From Syngnathus acus (taxonomy: Eukaryota > Chordata > Actinopteri > Syngnathiformes > Syngnathidae): a stretch of DNA of 64,000 nt. The notes below the pieces were generated by a model. The model searched no databases, was not told the origin of the DNA, and saw only the letters and a program-made list of their open reading frames with translations. The position numbers and the translations under genes were made by a program. The stretch spans positions 4,932,967 through 4,996,966 of the forward strand of contig NC_051091.1 of NCBI RefSeq assembly GCF_901709675.1, read 5' to 3'. Shown here one piece after another: positions 1 to 9,924 of the stretch. The first letter of the stretch is position 1. Each line of letters starts with the position of its first letter.

Positions 1-200
1 AATAAAGTGGCCTGTTATTAGGTACACTTGACCTAATGGAGTGTCCAAGTGACCAAGTGACCATGTTTTCCAAGTGACCATTTTCACGTTCTGCGCAGGT
101 GCGCTTAACAAGGGAACCTTGGAAAACATGTTGGAATGCGGCCCCGAGGACTGGAGTTTGACACCTGTGACCATGATATTTCCCTAATAAAGTATAATGT
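1..200. repeat. Short direct repeats and a 13-bp perfect inverted repeat
   Basis: The segment opens with a TTAGGTACACTT-type stretch of a kind scattered in fish genomes; a related TTAGGTACACCT stretch occurs near 15567. It is followed by three copies of CCAAGTGACC. Bases 62-74 (CATGTTTTCCAAG) and 118-130 (CTTGGAAAACATG) are exact reverse complements separated by 43 bases. No coding content is recognisable. I read it as degraded dispersed repeat; the family is not identified. Confidence 0.5.
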
Positions 201-394
201 ATTTACTCATACATACTTGCATTTGCGTGCGTACGCATATAAAGCGAGGTTCCAATTCTAAAAGCACAACTCAGTTTGTGCTCACATCTGGGTTTGAACC
301 ATGTTATTACCGAGCAAGAGCCCGTGTCACTAACCAGTCGGCTATTTTGGCCTGCTTACACTCGGCCGTCTGCACTCTTTTGTACTAGTGATGT

Positions 395-530
395 GCATTC
401 CAGTTCTCAAGTGAATTGAAGCTTTAGAATCGGTTCACTCAAAAGATTTGTTCAAAAGAATCGTTCACCGAATCGTTCGCTACACTGATTCTAAAGATTC
501 AGTTCACTTAAAAGAACTGGAATACACGGG
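395..530. repeat. GAATCGTTCAC-type interspersed repeat
   Basis: The motif pair AAAAGAATCGTTCAC / GATTCAGTTCACT recurs several times in both orientations within about 130 bases, giving an internally repetitive and partly palindromic block. Short open frames across it look fortuitous. The pattern resembles dispersed fish repeats built on GAATC and TTCAC words, but I cannot name the family. Confidence 0.5.
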
Positions 531-567
531 TTATTCGAACCCACTTTTGTCTCCCAGGCGAGATTCC

Positions 568-577
568 TCTCGCGAGA
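568..577. promoter_or_regulatory. TCTCGCGAGA palindromic promoter motif (BANP-type)
   Basis: An exact TCTCGCGAGA palindrome lies in a short CpG-rich stretch (about 555-630), 447 bases before the glt8d1 start codon. This element is known from vertebrate TATA-less CpG promoters of housekeeping genes and is bound by BANP. Its use as the glt8d1 promoter is inferred from position, and an unseen 5' untranslated exon could lie here. Confidence 0.45.
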
Positions 578-1023
578 TACTCGTTTATCGCGACGGTTCG
601 GGCGCGCCCATTATCCGCGGCGGGCCACCTTAACACTATTACAATTAATAAATGGATGATATAAACAATACCTATAACACACAGTGATTCCAATTGACCT
701 TATTTTACTTGTATATATTTTGAAATTTTACCCAAAAATCTAGCTTGTTTTTGTTTCTAATCAGGCACGCCGTGGGCGACTACTTCGTACCTGCGACAGC
801 AGATGGTGTTGCGTTGGCAGTTCTCATACAACTGTTTTTACTACACAATAAATGTTTTGGGATTTTAAGGTTAACATACACACGTACGGTTAAATGTGCT
901 CAAGATTGAGAATGGTTTTATTTTCTCACATCGTGGAAGTGCTTTAGCCTACCAAACAAGTACGTGGCGTCTTTATTTACACAAGAATATTGAGCATAAT
1001 TTGGCGGAGTAACGGAAGAGGCG

Positions 1024-3050
1024 ATGAGGAAAGGTTTGTGCAGTCGTGTATAAATACATGTTTGTTTCTGGCCATCTGCCATTCATCCCCTAATTGTAAA
1101 GTAATCGCTCCGGATTTTTAAATGTGTGCTCTTGATTGTTTTCCAGTTAACGTGGTCATCCTCGTGCTGCTTGCTGTGGCTTTCCTGATCATAATTCAGC
1201 GAAATCTCTTGAGCCTGAGTGACTTTTTACATAAAGAAATAACACGTAGGTGTTTTTCCTTCAATTAGAATTTCTTGCTCAATGTTCTACTACCCTTTTT
1301 GTCCTCAAAATAAGACAGTACTAGTTGATTTTACTGCCACTTGTTTTCCACTACTACAATTTTTGTATGTCAGACAGCAGTAGAGATAATGTTGCAGTCA
1401 TTTTAACATTCGAAGATCTATCCCATATGTGGTGTTCTCCAGATACTGGAGCCATCCTTCCCTTTGAGGCGGAATTGTCTCCTGACCTTCGAGTGGATTT
1501 GGAGAGAGAAGGGGATGAGATCCCTGTAGTCATGACTGCTGCTGAGGAGAGACTTGGTGCTGCTGTGGCCGCCATGCACAGCATCCACCAGAACACTAAA
1601 GCCAATGTTGTCTTCACCATTGTTACCGTGAACGGCACAGCCGATCACCTCATGTAAGACTCCATTGTGGCTATGGAGATGTCTAGTATCATTGTGCTTA
1701 TCTTGCGCATTAAACCAATGCAGACAGAAAAACTCTTAGGTTTGAATTATCATCGTCAAACTTTGTTGATTTACAGGACGTGGTTGAGTGCGCCAAGGCT
1801 AAAAAACATCAAATACAAACTGGTTCTCTTCAAGCCTGAGCTGCTGGTTGGCAAGATAGCAAAAAAATCTCAGACTCTGGAGGCTACAAAACCAGTGAGG
1901 AAACTTTTTGTTCATTTAGAGTACTGAGCATATTGACCTAAAGTTTATTCCTTGCAAGTCTTGCTCATCTGGTAAATTTTTCCAGCTGACATTTGCCAGA
2001 TATTATCTGCCTTTATACCTGCCTGAGGTGGAGAAAGCCATTTATCTGGATGATGATATTATTGTGCAAGGTAAAAAAAAAACTCCACGCCAACATACAC
2101 CATTTTAATCTAAGCCTGATTGTGTTTACTGGAAAAAAAAAATTTGATTTTCCTTTTTTGCTCAGGGGATATTAAAGAGCTTTATGACACAAGTTTAAAA
2201 CCTGGACATGCAGCGGCCTTCTCCGATGACTGCGATTCAGCATCCGCTAAGGGCATTATTCGGGGGGCTGGAACTCAGGTAAAAAGTACTGGCCTTTTCC
2301 CTTCCATACCAACACGTTACATATATATATATTTTTTGTTTCTTTCAATAGAATAACTACATGGGGTTCCTGGATTTTAAAAAGGAGGCTATTAAACAAC
2401 TGGGCATGAGAGCCAACACATGCTCATTCAACCCGGGAGTCATCGTTGCCAACCTGACTGAGTGGAAGAACTTGAACATCACTAGTCAGCTGGAGCACTG
2501 GATGGAGCTCAACACGCAGTCAGTCATTCGCGTTGCACAAATGTGACCGTCTTGTTTCTGTGCATTGAACGTACCTGCATCACTTTTCTTCCCCCAGGGA
2601 CGATCTGTACAGCAAGACGTTAGCCGAGAGTATCACCACGCCCCCGCTTCTCATCGTTTTTTACAAGCGTCACTCTGCGCTTGACCCCATGTGGCATGTT
2701 AGGCACCTTGGTAAGTGGCTACAGTGAAGCTCATTATTATTCATACCCTGGAGACATTTTGATTACTTGTTTTAGCTGGAAATTATGAAAATGTGGCAAG
2801 ATACCTTTTATAAAAATAATAATGCATATCATTGATACAGTATATTCCAACTGTGACTTTTCTTGAAGGTACTACCGGTGCTGGAAACCGCTATTCGCCG
2901 CAGTTTGTCAAAGCAGCTAAACTCCTTCACTGGAATGGACACTATAAGCCATGGGGCAGGATGTCCGCCTTCACTGACGTATGGGACAGGTGGTTCATTC
3001 CAGACCCCTTGGAAAGGTTTCATCCTGTACGAAGACACACAGCGGACTAA
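1024..3050 (+). CDS. glt8d1: Glycosyltransferase 8 domain-containing protein 1
   Basis: Nine coding exons: 1024-1033, 1147-1245, 1374-1653, 1777-1894, 1986-2070, 2166-2278, 2352-2518, 2598-2710, 2869-3050, giving 388 residues (human about 371). The start is the only ATG giving the MRKVN opening of the family through an AAAG/GT donor. Residues 4-20 are a strongly hydrophobic signal anchor, so the protein is a type II Golgi membrane enzyme. The GT8 fold follows: the metal/nucleotide-sugar DxD element is LDDD at about 190-193, and the C-terminal HWNGHYKPW motif is at 349-357. The NGT, NLT and NIT sequons could be glycosylated. All junctions keep frame. The acceptor substrate is not established for the family. 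The gene is convergent with gnl3, as in mammals. Residues around 37-65 (exon 3 start) are poorly conserved, so that border is the least sure. Confidence 0.95.
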
Positions 3051-3930
3051 TAAAACTGAAAATGTGTGAAATGCAGCTATCTGAGCATGTCGAGTCAGTC
3101 CAGCCAGCAGGAACATGCCTCTCAGGACCACCCATGAAAAAACCTTCCACTCAATTCTCAATGTACCATTGAGTTTTATTTTAGTCATTTTACTGAACAG
3201 TATTTGGGGAATACTTTTAAAATCACACCTGCTTTAGTTCAGATGGACGTCCTAAACTTAGCTCATTGAAATCCTGGTGGCCATTTGAAAAATGACACAC
3301 CAACTGTGTTGTCATACTTACAAAGCCGATGCCTCGTTGTCAATGACAAATCTAGCATTTTGCCAAATTTGATAGAGATCACTTTAAAGTCAGAAATGCT
3401 GTTACCTCATTTCAATACTTCCTGTGGAAAATGTATTGTCACTATCTTCAAGGTCATTTATAATCAGTGACCTTTGCCTCATCTAGTTGTACACATTTCT
3501 GTTTCTATATAATGATTGAACATGTTACAACACTAAATGTGCTAAAATGGCATTTTTTCATGGCTAGTTTTTTTTCCTCCCTGATGATGTAATATGCAAA
3601 CCACTACGCAACCATTGCCATTCCAAGTGAGGTGTTTTATATTGTACTATAAACACATTTTGTAGAACTATTGTATTGAAACTTTGACAAACCTACATGT
3701 GGTGTGAATGGTCTCTACAGTATGAAATGTTTACAACTGAAAAGCTGAAATAAAGTTATTGGCCAACAGATTGGAAAGAATTCTGGTTTATGACATCAGT
3801 AGCATCTATATACAAAATGTTCATGCAGAGATTCAACTTAAATTGGTTGCATCATGCATAAAAATAAAAGGTTAGTATTTTACCATATTTTTCCATCCGT
3901 CACACCAGCCAAAAAATTGACTGGGAAAGT
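3051..3930. other. 3' untranslated region of glt8d1 and gap to gnl3
   Basis: This 880-base interval separates the convergent stop codons of glt8d1 (TAA, 3048-3050) and gnl3 (TGA read on the minus strand at 3931-3933). It is AT-rich and without a credible frame. A polyadenylation hexamer for glt8d1 is at 3749-3754. I found no clear AATAAA for gnl3 on the minus strand. Confidence 0.7.
3749..3754 (+). terminator. Polyadenylation signal AATAAA of glt8d1
   Basis: The exact hexamer lies 699 bases after the glt8d1 stop codon and is followed within 30 bases by a GT-containing stretch. It implies a 3' UTR of about 0.7 kb. It is the last strong hexamer before the gnl3 3' end. Confidence 0.6.
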
Positions 3931-6900
3931 TCATTTAAAATAAGTGTTGAAGTCATAGGCATCATCATCATCTGTTTTCACTGTGGAGGAGCCGTTGTCA
4001 ACGGCCACCGGCTTGAACTGGACATGTTTTGTTTTTTCTGGAAAGACAAAACAAGGTGTTAAGCGGGCGTTGTTCACATTATTGTCAATTTGTGAAAAAC
4101 AAATGTACCTTCAGATAAAACTTTCTCTGGTTCATCTGCCTTTGTCTCAACCGCTATTTGTTCAGACTGTGAGGGGAAAAACAAATAGTTAAAAGATAGA
4201 AAGAGCACAATATTCTCAGAGGTTTGTTCACCAGCAGGATCAGAGTTGGATTAGAAGTCTTCATGAGTGAATTCAGACTTATGCTTCTGTCCTCATTTCC
4301 ATGCTAAGGTTACACTTGTAAAATGTGGCACCATCAACAATGTGATATACCTCGTTATTGTTCTCTGCCTCCACAACCAGCTCCTCTACAGGTCTAACAC
4401 TGGCTTTTTCTACAGGGATGTCACTGACCACCAGAAGACCCCTCGTGGGACCGCTAGACGTAAAGCTGATACTGTTGGCCGGGGTTGGAAATTTTATACC
4501 TTCAGAGAGGAAAAATTGTTGTCAACCAACATTACAATGTCATGTAGCTCGAGCATGTCTGTTAGCTGCCGCATGTACTTCTCAGCGTATTCTCATTGCC
4601 CGTTTGCAGTTGTGCGCGATCCAGGATGCTCCACATGTCCGCGATGACGGCGTCCGTCACGTAGGCAGGGGTGGCCTGTTTGTCTGTGGGTTTGCAGTGG
4701 TAGCTCAGCTTGGCTCTGAGAGAAAATCAAAACATAGACCAATATGAAAACGCAATCCCGTGCTCGTACTAGCACCTTCGGCAGCATGGCACGGTGTTTG
4801 GATCAGAGTTGGATTAACAGTCTTCATTGTGAAATCTGTAAACAATTTTTGTCCTCATTTCCACACCAGATGTACGTCGCTGGTTTTTGACCAGAATCAA
4901 AAAGCTCACCCAGACCAATCTTCCAGAAACGCTGAAGCGGCCTGCGCTGTATTGAGAACTCCGCCCTTTTGCAAGAAGCCCCGCTTTTTGGCCAACAAGG
5001 TTAGAAACTCTGCAACGTTTCTATAGTTTGCAATATTGAACTGTAGTATGACCTGAAGCAAGAAGAATACAAAATCTGAGATGACTTCATAATGGCAGGG
5101 ATTGCGGCCCCTTTACAGCACCGGATAGTACCTGAGTCTGGTTGCACTGTTTGAGCAGAACCCTGACAGCCTCCTGCGTGCTCTCCTGGCCCTCCTCCAC
5201 TTGCAAGCTCCTCAGAGCCATGGCGGCTGCCGGATTGGACGGACACGCCAGGATTCCCGGACTATCCAACAGATTGACATTCTCCGAGATTTTCACCTCC
5301 TGCAAGGATCTAAAGGAAACATTGAGGATGAAGGTTCGTAATACACATTACAAAACAGTTACAAACAATATTTGCCGACACTGCTCGATCGATTGTGCCA
5401 ATAACTCACTTTGTGATGCCTCTTTTCACACCAGCAATGCAGGCAGTACTTTCTTTCAGATTATTGATCAGGCTGCTCTTACCCACATTGGGAAAACCTA
5501 GATGGAAATATTCTTAAGTGTGGTCACATGATCATCACATTCAGAAGCACCAACTGGGATCTTAGACAGAACCTTCAGGAGTAGCAGACACGAGACTCAC
5601 CAACTACGCCCACTCGAAGACGAGAGTCGCCCCCCTTGCTTGCGGCGTAACGTGTGAGCAGCTCAGTGAGAACAGAGTTTCCAAAGCAGGCGGCTCCACT
5701 GGAATTGTCATAGATTTCTTTGGAGGCCTTGATCCTGTTCTTCTTCGCTTGCTAATAAAAATATAACCACAAAGGGGAATGTGTGAATCATATAAAAACG
5801 TTTGAACGGTCTCATTTCTAATCACTTGTTCGCAAACACACAAATTAAGCTCAGCACATGGCCGAGCTATTTTCACGAGTGGTTTGATTGTTAATATCGG
5901 AGGTTGTAACCAGTTAAGAACAGCACCACACAAGCTGCTCAACTTTCTCAGACCTCCACGAAACGAAAATGCAAGAATGGATTCCATGTTTAGATCATTT
6001 AACTCCTACCGCTTTTGAAACTGATGCTTTGAACGCCACAACCGGAAACTCCTGCTGTAACTTCTGCATCCATTTATCCACATTTGCTTTTGGTACCAAA
6101 TCTACGACAGAATATAAACAAAGCGCTTAATTGTACTGCACACACAACAAGCGGCACAGAGACACGTCTTGCCCATATGTACCGATTTTGTTTAAAACAA
6201 AAATAAGCTTCTTGTTGCCCTCCTTCTGCAGCACCATCTCCTCCAGCTGTGGACATCTGCAGCCCAGTGGATCACGAGCATCTAGCACTTCGATTACCAC
6301 ATCAGATGCATCAATGACCTTATGAGTGGAAAATAATCTGGTGAGTTAGGAAATAAACACACCAGATAACAGTAACAACAAAGATGTCGTTACCTTGTTT
6401 AGCTCAGCACACTGAAACCTTTTAGAGTTCCTTAGTTCAGCATTCTTTTTTTCTGGATGTTTTTTCTGGATGTTGTTATCCTGCAATATAGATGGATGGA
6501 TTTAATTTTAAAAAATATTTTATTTGAATCCAATTTTCTTTGTGTGTTTTTTACCTCTCGTGCTTTTTTGGCTTGGGGTTCTTTTTCTTTACTTCCAGAC
6601 TCCTTTTCCTGTTTTCGTTTTTTGGCACGTTCTTCTTTTGCTGCTTGCTTTTGTTTCTCTTTTTGCTCCTCAATCTGAGAGGACAGTATGTGGCAGAATT
6701 AGTACCTTTTCTATTTGACATCATTACCATGCCTAATAATGGCAACGTGGTAGAGCTGACCTAAGGCAAGTCGTTTCAATATTTATACACGAGTAAGATA
6801 GCAAATGACTGATCAGACGGCTTTCTATCCAAACCTGCAGTCTCCTCTGCTCGGCCTCTCGTAACACCTCCTCTTTAAACGGAGCACTATTCGGCACTCC

Positions 6901-7206
6901 TGGATCTTTCTTGGGTCGATTCTTCACTCCTTTCTTCTTGGCTTCTTTTCTTAACTTTCTGTTGTGCTCTTTGACCTAGAAAAACGAGCAGCATTAAAGA
7001 AAAATACCTGCATACAACCATGCTCTAAAACTGCGAAAGATCATCGTACCTTCTTTTGGATTTTATACCGTTTAGAACATGACAATCTCTTACTCGCTTT
7101 CTTTAGCTCTGAGAAGAAAGAAAAATACTTTAAGCATTTGGCAAACGTAAAATATTTGTAGTTTGATGAAATACGATAAAAGTGTCGACTTACTTGGTCG
7201 TTTCAT
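3931..7206 (-). CDS. gnl3: Nucleostemin, nucleolar circularly permuted GTPase
   Basis: Fifteen coding exons, in transcript order: 7194-7206, 7050-7108, 6835-6975, 6555-6674, 6394-6480, 6183-6318, 6010-6101, 5601-5751, 5410-5497, 5132-5309, 4910-5052, 4579-4715, 4351-4499, 4109-4166, 3931-4037. They join in frame to 552 residues (human 549). The protein begins MKRPKLKKASKR, the basic nucleolar-targeting region, and continues with a Lys/Glu-rich coiled coil. The GTPase motifs are in permuted order: G4 NKID 183-186, SVSKA near 212-216, G1 GFPNVGKS 267-274, GITK 293-296, then DSPG 311-314. The tail is acidic and ends DDDDAYDF near the stop. Nucleostemin supports ribosome biogenesis and stem/progenitor proliferation. 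Several introns are only 71-85 nt; the longer ones hold snoRNA candidates. A CACGTG box sits just upstream of the start. Confidence 0.96.
4233..4305 (-). ncRNA. Box C/D snoRNA candidate, SNORD19-like, copy A
   Basis: Within the gnl3 intron between exons 13 and 14. Read on the minus strand it has a terminal stem (AGCATGGA pairing with TCCTGCT, one bulge), a box C variant ATGAGGA (4290-4296), a D' CTGA and a box D CTGA (4240-4243). The sequence before box D is AATCCAACT. Its last eight bases complement AGUUGGAU of 18S rRNA, and the fifth base from box D pairs with a G. Human GNL3 introns host SNORD19, SNORD19B and SNORD69; SNORD19 is reported to guide 18S G683. Box C differs from RUGAUGA at one position. 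A homologous copy lies at 4793-4867. Confidence 0.7.
4793..4867 (-). ncRNA. Box C/D snoRNA candidate, SNORD19-like, copy B
   Basis: Within the gnl3 intron between exons 11 and 12. The terminal stem is GGTGT-GGA pairing with TCC-ACACC (two-base bulge). It has the same box C variant ATGAGGA as copy A, a C'-like ATGAAGA, and the same AATCCAACT guide directly before box D CTGA. It matches copy A along most of its length (box C and its flank; AAGAC, then TAATCCAACTCTGATCC). The middle differs, and copy B lacks the clear D' CTGA. The same guide in two introns of one host gene mirrors the mammalian SNORD19/SNORD19B arrangement. Confidence 0.7.
5824..5958 (-). ncRNA. H/ACA box snoRNA candidate in a gnl3 intron
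   Basis: Lies in the 258-nt intron between exons 7 and 8, by far the longest in gnl3. On the minus strand, hairpin 1 is closed by GGAGGT/ACCTCC, has an internal loop, and an upper stem AGCAGC/GCTGTT. A hinge ATATTA fits the H box ANANNA. Hairpin 2 has a lower stem CAAACCAC/GTGTGTTTG (one bulge), an internal loop, and an upper stem AGCTCGGC/GCTGAGCT. An ACA follows at 5827-5829, exactly three bases before the proposed 3' end. The total of about 135 nt is typical. The target uridine was not determined. The fold was judged by eye. Confidence 0.6.
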
Positions 7207-7243
7207 CTTGGACTAATGTCGATCGTACCAACGTGAAGTGCTA

Positions 7244-7249
7244 CACGTG
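7244..7249. promoter_or_regulatory. CACGTG E-box beside the gnl3 start
   Basis: A perfect CACGTG lies 38 bases upstream of the gnl3 ATG on its minus-strand axis. Nucleostemin is a known MYC-responsive growth gene in mammals, so a MYC/MAX or USF site here is plausible. Use in vivo is inferred, not shown. Confidence 0.5.
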
Positions 7250-7813
7250 CAGGGCAAGTTGCAAGTCGTCATTTCCGCTTTATTCGGCGAATAATTTAAT
7301 TTTTTACCGCCACCTATCGATCAGGAGGTTCGTCGTTAAACGTTAGAATAAGTAACAAATCCATATAAACTACTTTCAATACAGTTTATTCGGGGTCATG
7401 GGAGAACAGTATACAGCAATGTGGAATGTATTAATATAATATAGCTTACAGAGAAGACAAAACTCATCACTCACTGCTCTTTGAAAGACAGGTAGAGATT
7501 TTCCACAAAAAAGATCAATATATGGGGCTCTCCATATAACATACATTATTTGTCCATAGACAAAGAATGTGCGTGATAATATTTTTTTTTGTTCCATTTG
7601 TATGATACTGTATCAAAGATACTTCTCAAATTAGTTTTTGTCTCATTGACGGGTTTTTCCAAAATAACCCAACATCGTATCAACTTTATTTAAAAACACA
7701 ATGAAACAATCAGACAACAAACTTTTTTTTATTGTCGCATAATGTAATATTCCGATGTTACTTTGGACAAAAGCAAAGTAGACTGAGGCAAAAGGAAGAA
7801 ACAATTGGAGATT

Positions 7814-7823
7814 GTCACGTGAC
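7814..7823. promoter_or_regulatory. GTCACGTGAC palindrome upstream of the zinc-finger gene
   Basis: This extended E-box matches the optimum for USF and MiT/TFE bHLH-zip factors. It lies 72 bases 5' of the start codon of the zinc-finger gene, where a core promoter is expected. Confidence 0.45.
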
Positions 7824-7895
7824 CGAGCGTCTCATCTTTTTTTCGGATCCTTTTGGATGGTGGAGAAGGAGCGATCCTCCGCGTAGTCCTGGACG

Positions 7896-9924
7896 ATGAC
7901 CAAACTGCAGTTTTTGAACGTCTTCCTGACCGAGCGGCTCATGCTTGCTGCGCAGGAGATCTACAAGTCTGTAGAGGACACAATTTTGGAGTACCAGGAG
8001 GAAATAGCAATCCGGGAGCGGGAGAACGACCATCTGAGACGCAGGCTGCGAGATGCAGGGATTGAAATATGGCCAGGTTAGCTCCACCAGAAGCTAACAT
8101 TTGCACGGTTCCTTTCTTCATATACATACGGTTTATCGTTGGGTGCTAGGTGTAAAAAAAATAAAAATAAAAATAACACCCCCAAAATAAACATAGCTAC
8201 TCTCCACTAAGTCATCATTAGCCGCTAGTTGACGTTAGCAACTACTGTTGTGGAGCTGCTAGCGCTTTAGCAACCTTTGTTTGTTAGCGAACTTGTTAGC
8301 TAGTCTACATTTTTAACACTTATAAGTAGACACAGGCAACACACAAATGCTTTAATTTTTTGTGTGTCTTGTCTTGGATCTCCTTTTACTTACTGTACAC
8401 AGCAAGTGCTAATTTAACTTTTAAAGCCTTCATTTTTTAACCGTTTATTTCATCCACATCCAATTAAGAACGACTTGAATGTATGCCGTCAAAAAAGTTA
8501 ACTATTGAGAGTGACTGCGACGTAACGACACAAGTTCATGTAGAACACTAAAACATACACAATATTGTGTGAAGAGATGTGTATATAATGATCCCTCGTT
8601 TATCGCTTATAATTGGTTCAAAGACGATGTGGAGTCAATATTTTTGCGATATCCGCACAAGACTTTTAAAACCCTTTATTGTATTTTTAAACACTTTATT
8701 GTATTTTTAATCCCCTTTAAAACATTTCAAAATTAAACTGACCTTTAGAAACATTCTTTAGGGCTTCACTAAAACTCTCAAAGTCACAACATCACAAAAA
8801 AAACTACCGTAAACGAAGCACAAATCAGAATGATCAATGTTCTCGCTTCTTGAGGTAGCCTTAGCATAATTGAGTCACTTTAGTAATTTGCCTAACTTGG
8901 GTCTCTGCTGATTTTGTATTCAGACCGCCCATCAATGGCGTTGCTCGAAGAGGAGGATGGCGAGCATCCACGGCGTGAGTGGAGTCCCAGCATGGGACAT
9001 GAAGAGCGTATTCCAATTCAGCTCAAGGACAAGGGAGAACTGCGGCCCAATCAAGGAGAGCTCCATGCCCATGGCTCTTGCAGCACTTCAGAAAACATGT
9101 TCTCCCCCGCGCATGTCGCAAATGAGTACGTGCAGGACGGCCCACACACGTCCGCCCCACACACGTCTGCCCCACACACATCTGCCCCACACACGTCCGC
9201 CCCACACACGTCTGCCCCACACACATCCGCCCCACACACGTCCGCCCCATCCCAGAGTCAAGGCGTGGAGAACAGGGACCAGGATCCTGGTTCCCGGGGC
9301 TCCTCGAGGCACGTGAAGGCAGAGAGTGGAGGCAGCCACAGGGGCCCAGTGTCATCCAACAACGGCGGGCAGCCCCTCGCACCAGTCAACCCAAACTGTG
9401 CAAATGAGAACAACATTGACATCGGGGTGGAGAATGGCAGACAGATGGTTGGTGCTAAGGGAAACGAATCTGTGGCAAACAGGGGACCGGCATCTCATAC
9501 GCGCAACCAAGAAGCCAACGCCGTGGAGTGCCCCAATCCGAAATCCCCCCTCCAAGGCCACATGTCGTCCTTCTGCTGCAAGGTTTGCGGCGAGGCCTTC
9601 AGCCATGTGGGTCATTTGCACGTGCACGTGCAGGTGCACACGCGGGAGAAACCTTACCGCTGCGGCGTGTGCGGGAAGTGCTGCAGCTCCGCAGGACGAC
9701 TGCAGGAGCACCAGCGGAGCCACACTGGGGAGAAACCCTTCCGCTGCCAGATTTGTGGCAAAGGGTTCACCCAGATGGCTCACCTCAAAGTGCACATGAG
9801 GATCCACACGGGGGAAAAGCCGTACAGCTGCCCCGTGTGCGGCAAGTGCTTCAGTCGCTCGGACAAAATCAAACGGCATCTCCAGACGCATAGTCGGGAG
9901 GGGACCTATTTTTCAGGGCAATGA
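7896..9924 (+). CDS. C2H2 zinc-finger protein with N-terminal helical domain
   Basis: Two coding exons, 7896-8076 and 8924-9924, join as CCAG/AC (Asp at the junction) to 393 residues. Exon 1 encodes a Leu/Glu-rich helical module (about residues 1-58: MTKLQFLNVFLTERL, then AAQEIYKSVEDTI and RERENDHLRRRLRDAGIEIWP). It is seen on many fish zinc-finger proteins and is likely a dimerisation coiled coil. A disordered middle carries seven PHTSA repeats. Four contiguous C2H2 fingers begin near residues 279, 307, 335 and 363, with TGEKP-type linkers (TREKP after finger 1). Finger 2 has Cys in place of the usual core Phe. A nuclear DNA-binding regulator is expected; the targets and an orthologue name are not recognisable. 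Fish-specific family members of this type are often tandem, but only one is seen here. Confidence 0.88.
8077..8923. repeat. Zinc-finger gene intron with a degraded dispersed repeat
   Basis: The 847-base intron holds TTAGC/GCTAG-rich simple sequence (about 8210-8310). From about 8588 there is a degenerate piece resembling a common fish repeat that begins CCTCGTTTATCGC and includes TTTTTGCGATATCCGC. A CTTTATTGTATTTTTAA word is duplicated at about 8674-8710. No coding potential is evident. Confidence 0.4.
9142..9246 (+). repeat. In-frame 15-bp minisatellite, seven units (PHTSA)7
   Basis: Seven consecutive units of CCACACACRTCYGCC encode Pro-His-Thr-Ser-Ala. Units differ only at silent third positions (ACG/ACA, TCC/TCT). 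The period is a multiple of three, so copy changes preserve frame. It lies between the N-terminal module and the fingers, where linker length is likely tolerant. Confidence 0.95.

Larger units (their letters stand above)
7207..7895. other. Shared divergent promoter interval gnl3 / zinc-finger gene
   Basis: The 689 bases between the opposite start codons hold no convincing coding frame. Besides the E-box near gnl3, a ten-base palindrome GTCACGTGAC sits at 7814-7823, 72 bases before the zinc-finger ATG. The middle is AT-rich with T runs. The arrangement suggests two promoters back to back rather than a single compact bidirectional one. Confidence 0.55.

Noticed and set aside
1354-1648. Antisense frames over glt8d1 exon 3
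   Set aside because: Shadows of the coding exon in GC-richer DNA.
5498-5600. Box C/D snoRNA in gnl3 intron 8 (GTGATGA after CTGA)
   Set aside because: The order is D'-C' like, but no box C upstream or box D downstream fits within 103 bases.
6555-6674. Apparent frameshift in gnl3 exon 4
   Set aside because: A first count suggested an extra A. Recounting gives 120 bases and an intact frame, so the gene is not disrupted.
6675-6834. snoRNA in gnl3 intron 3
   Set aside because: There is a box-C-like AATGATG and a small TACCA/TGGTA hairpin, but no CTGA downstream and no H/ACA layout.
9023-9891. Several long antisense and shifted frames over the zinc-finger exon
   Set aside because: The 15-bp repeat and Cys/His-rich codons keep all frames open. 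Only the frame with four C2H2 fingers is coherent.
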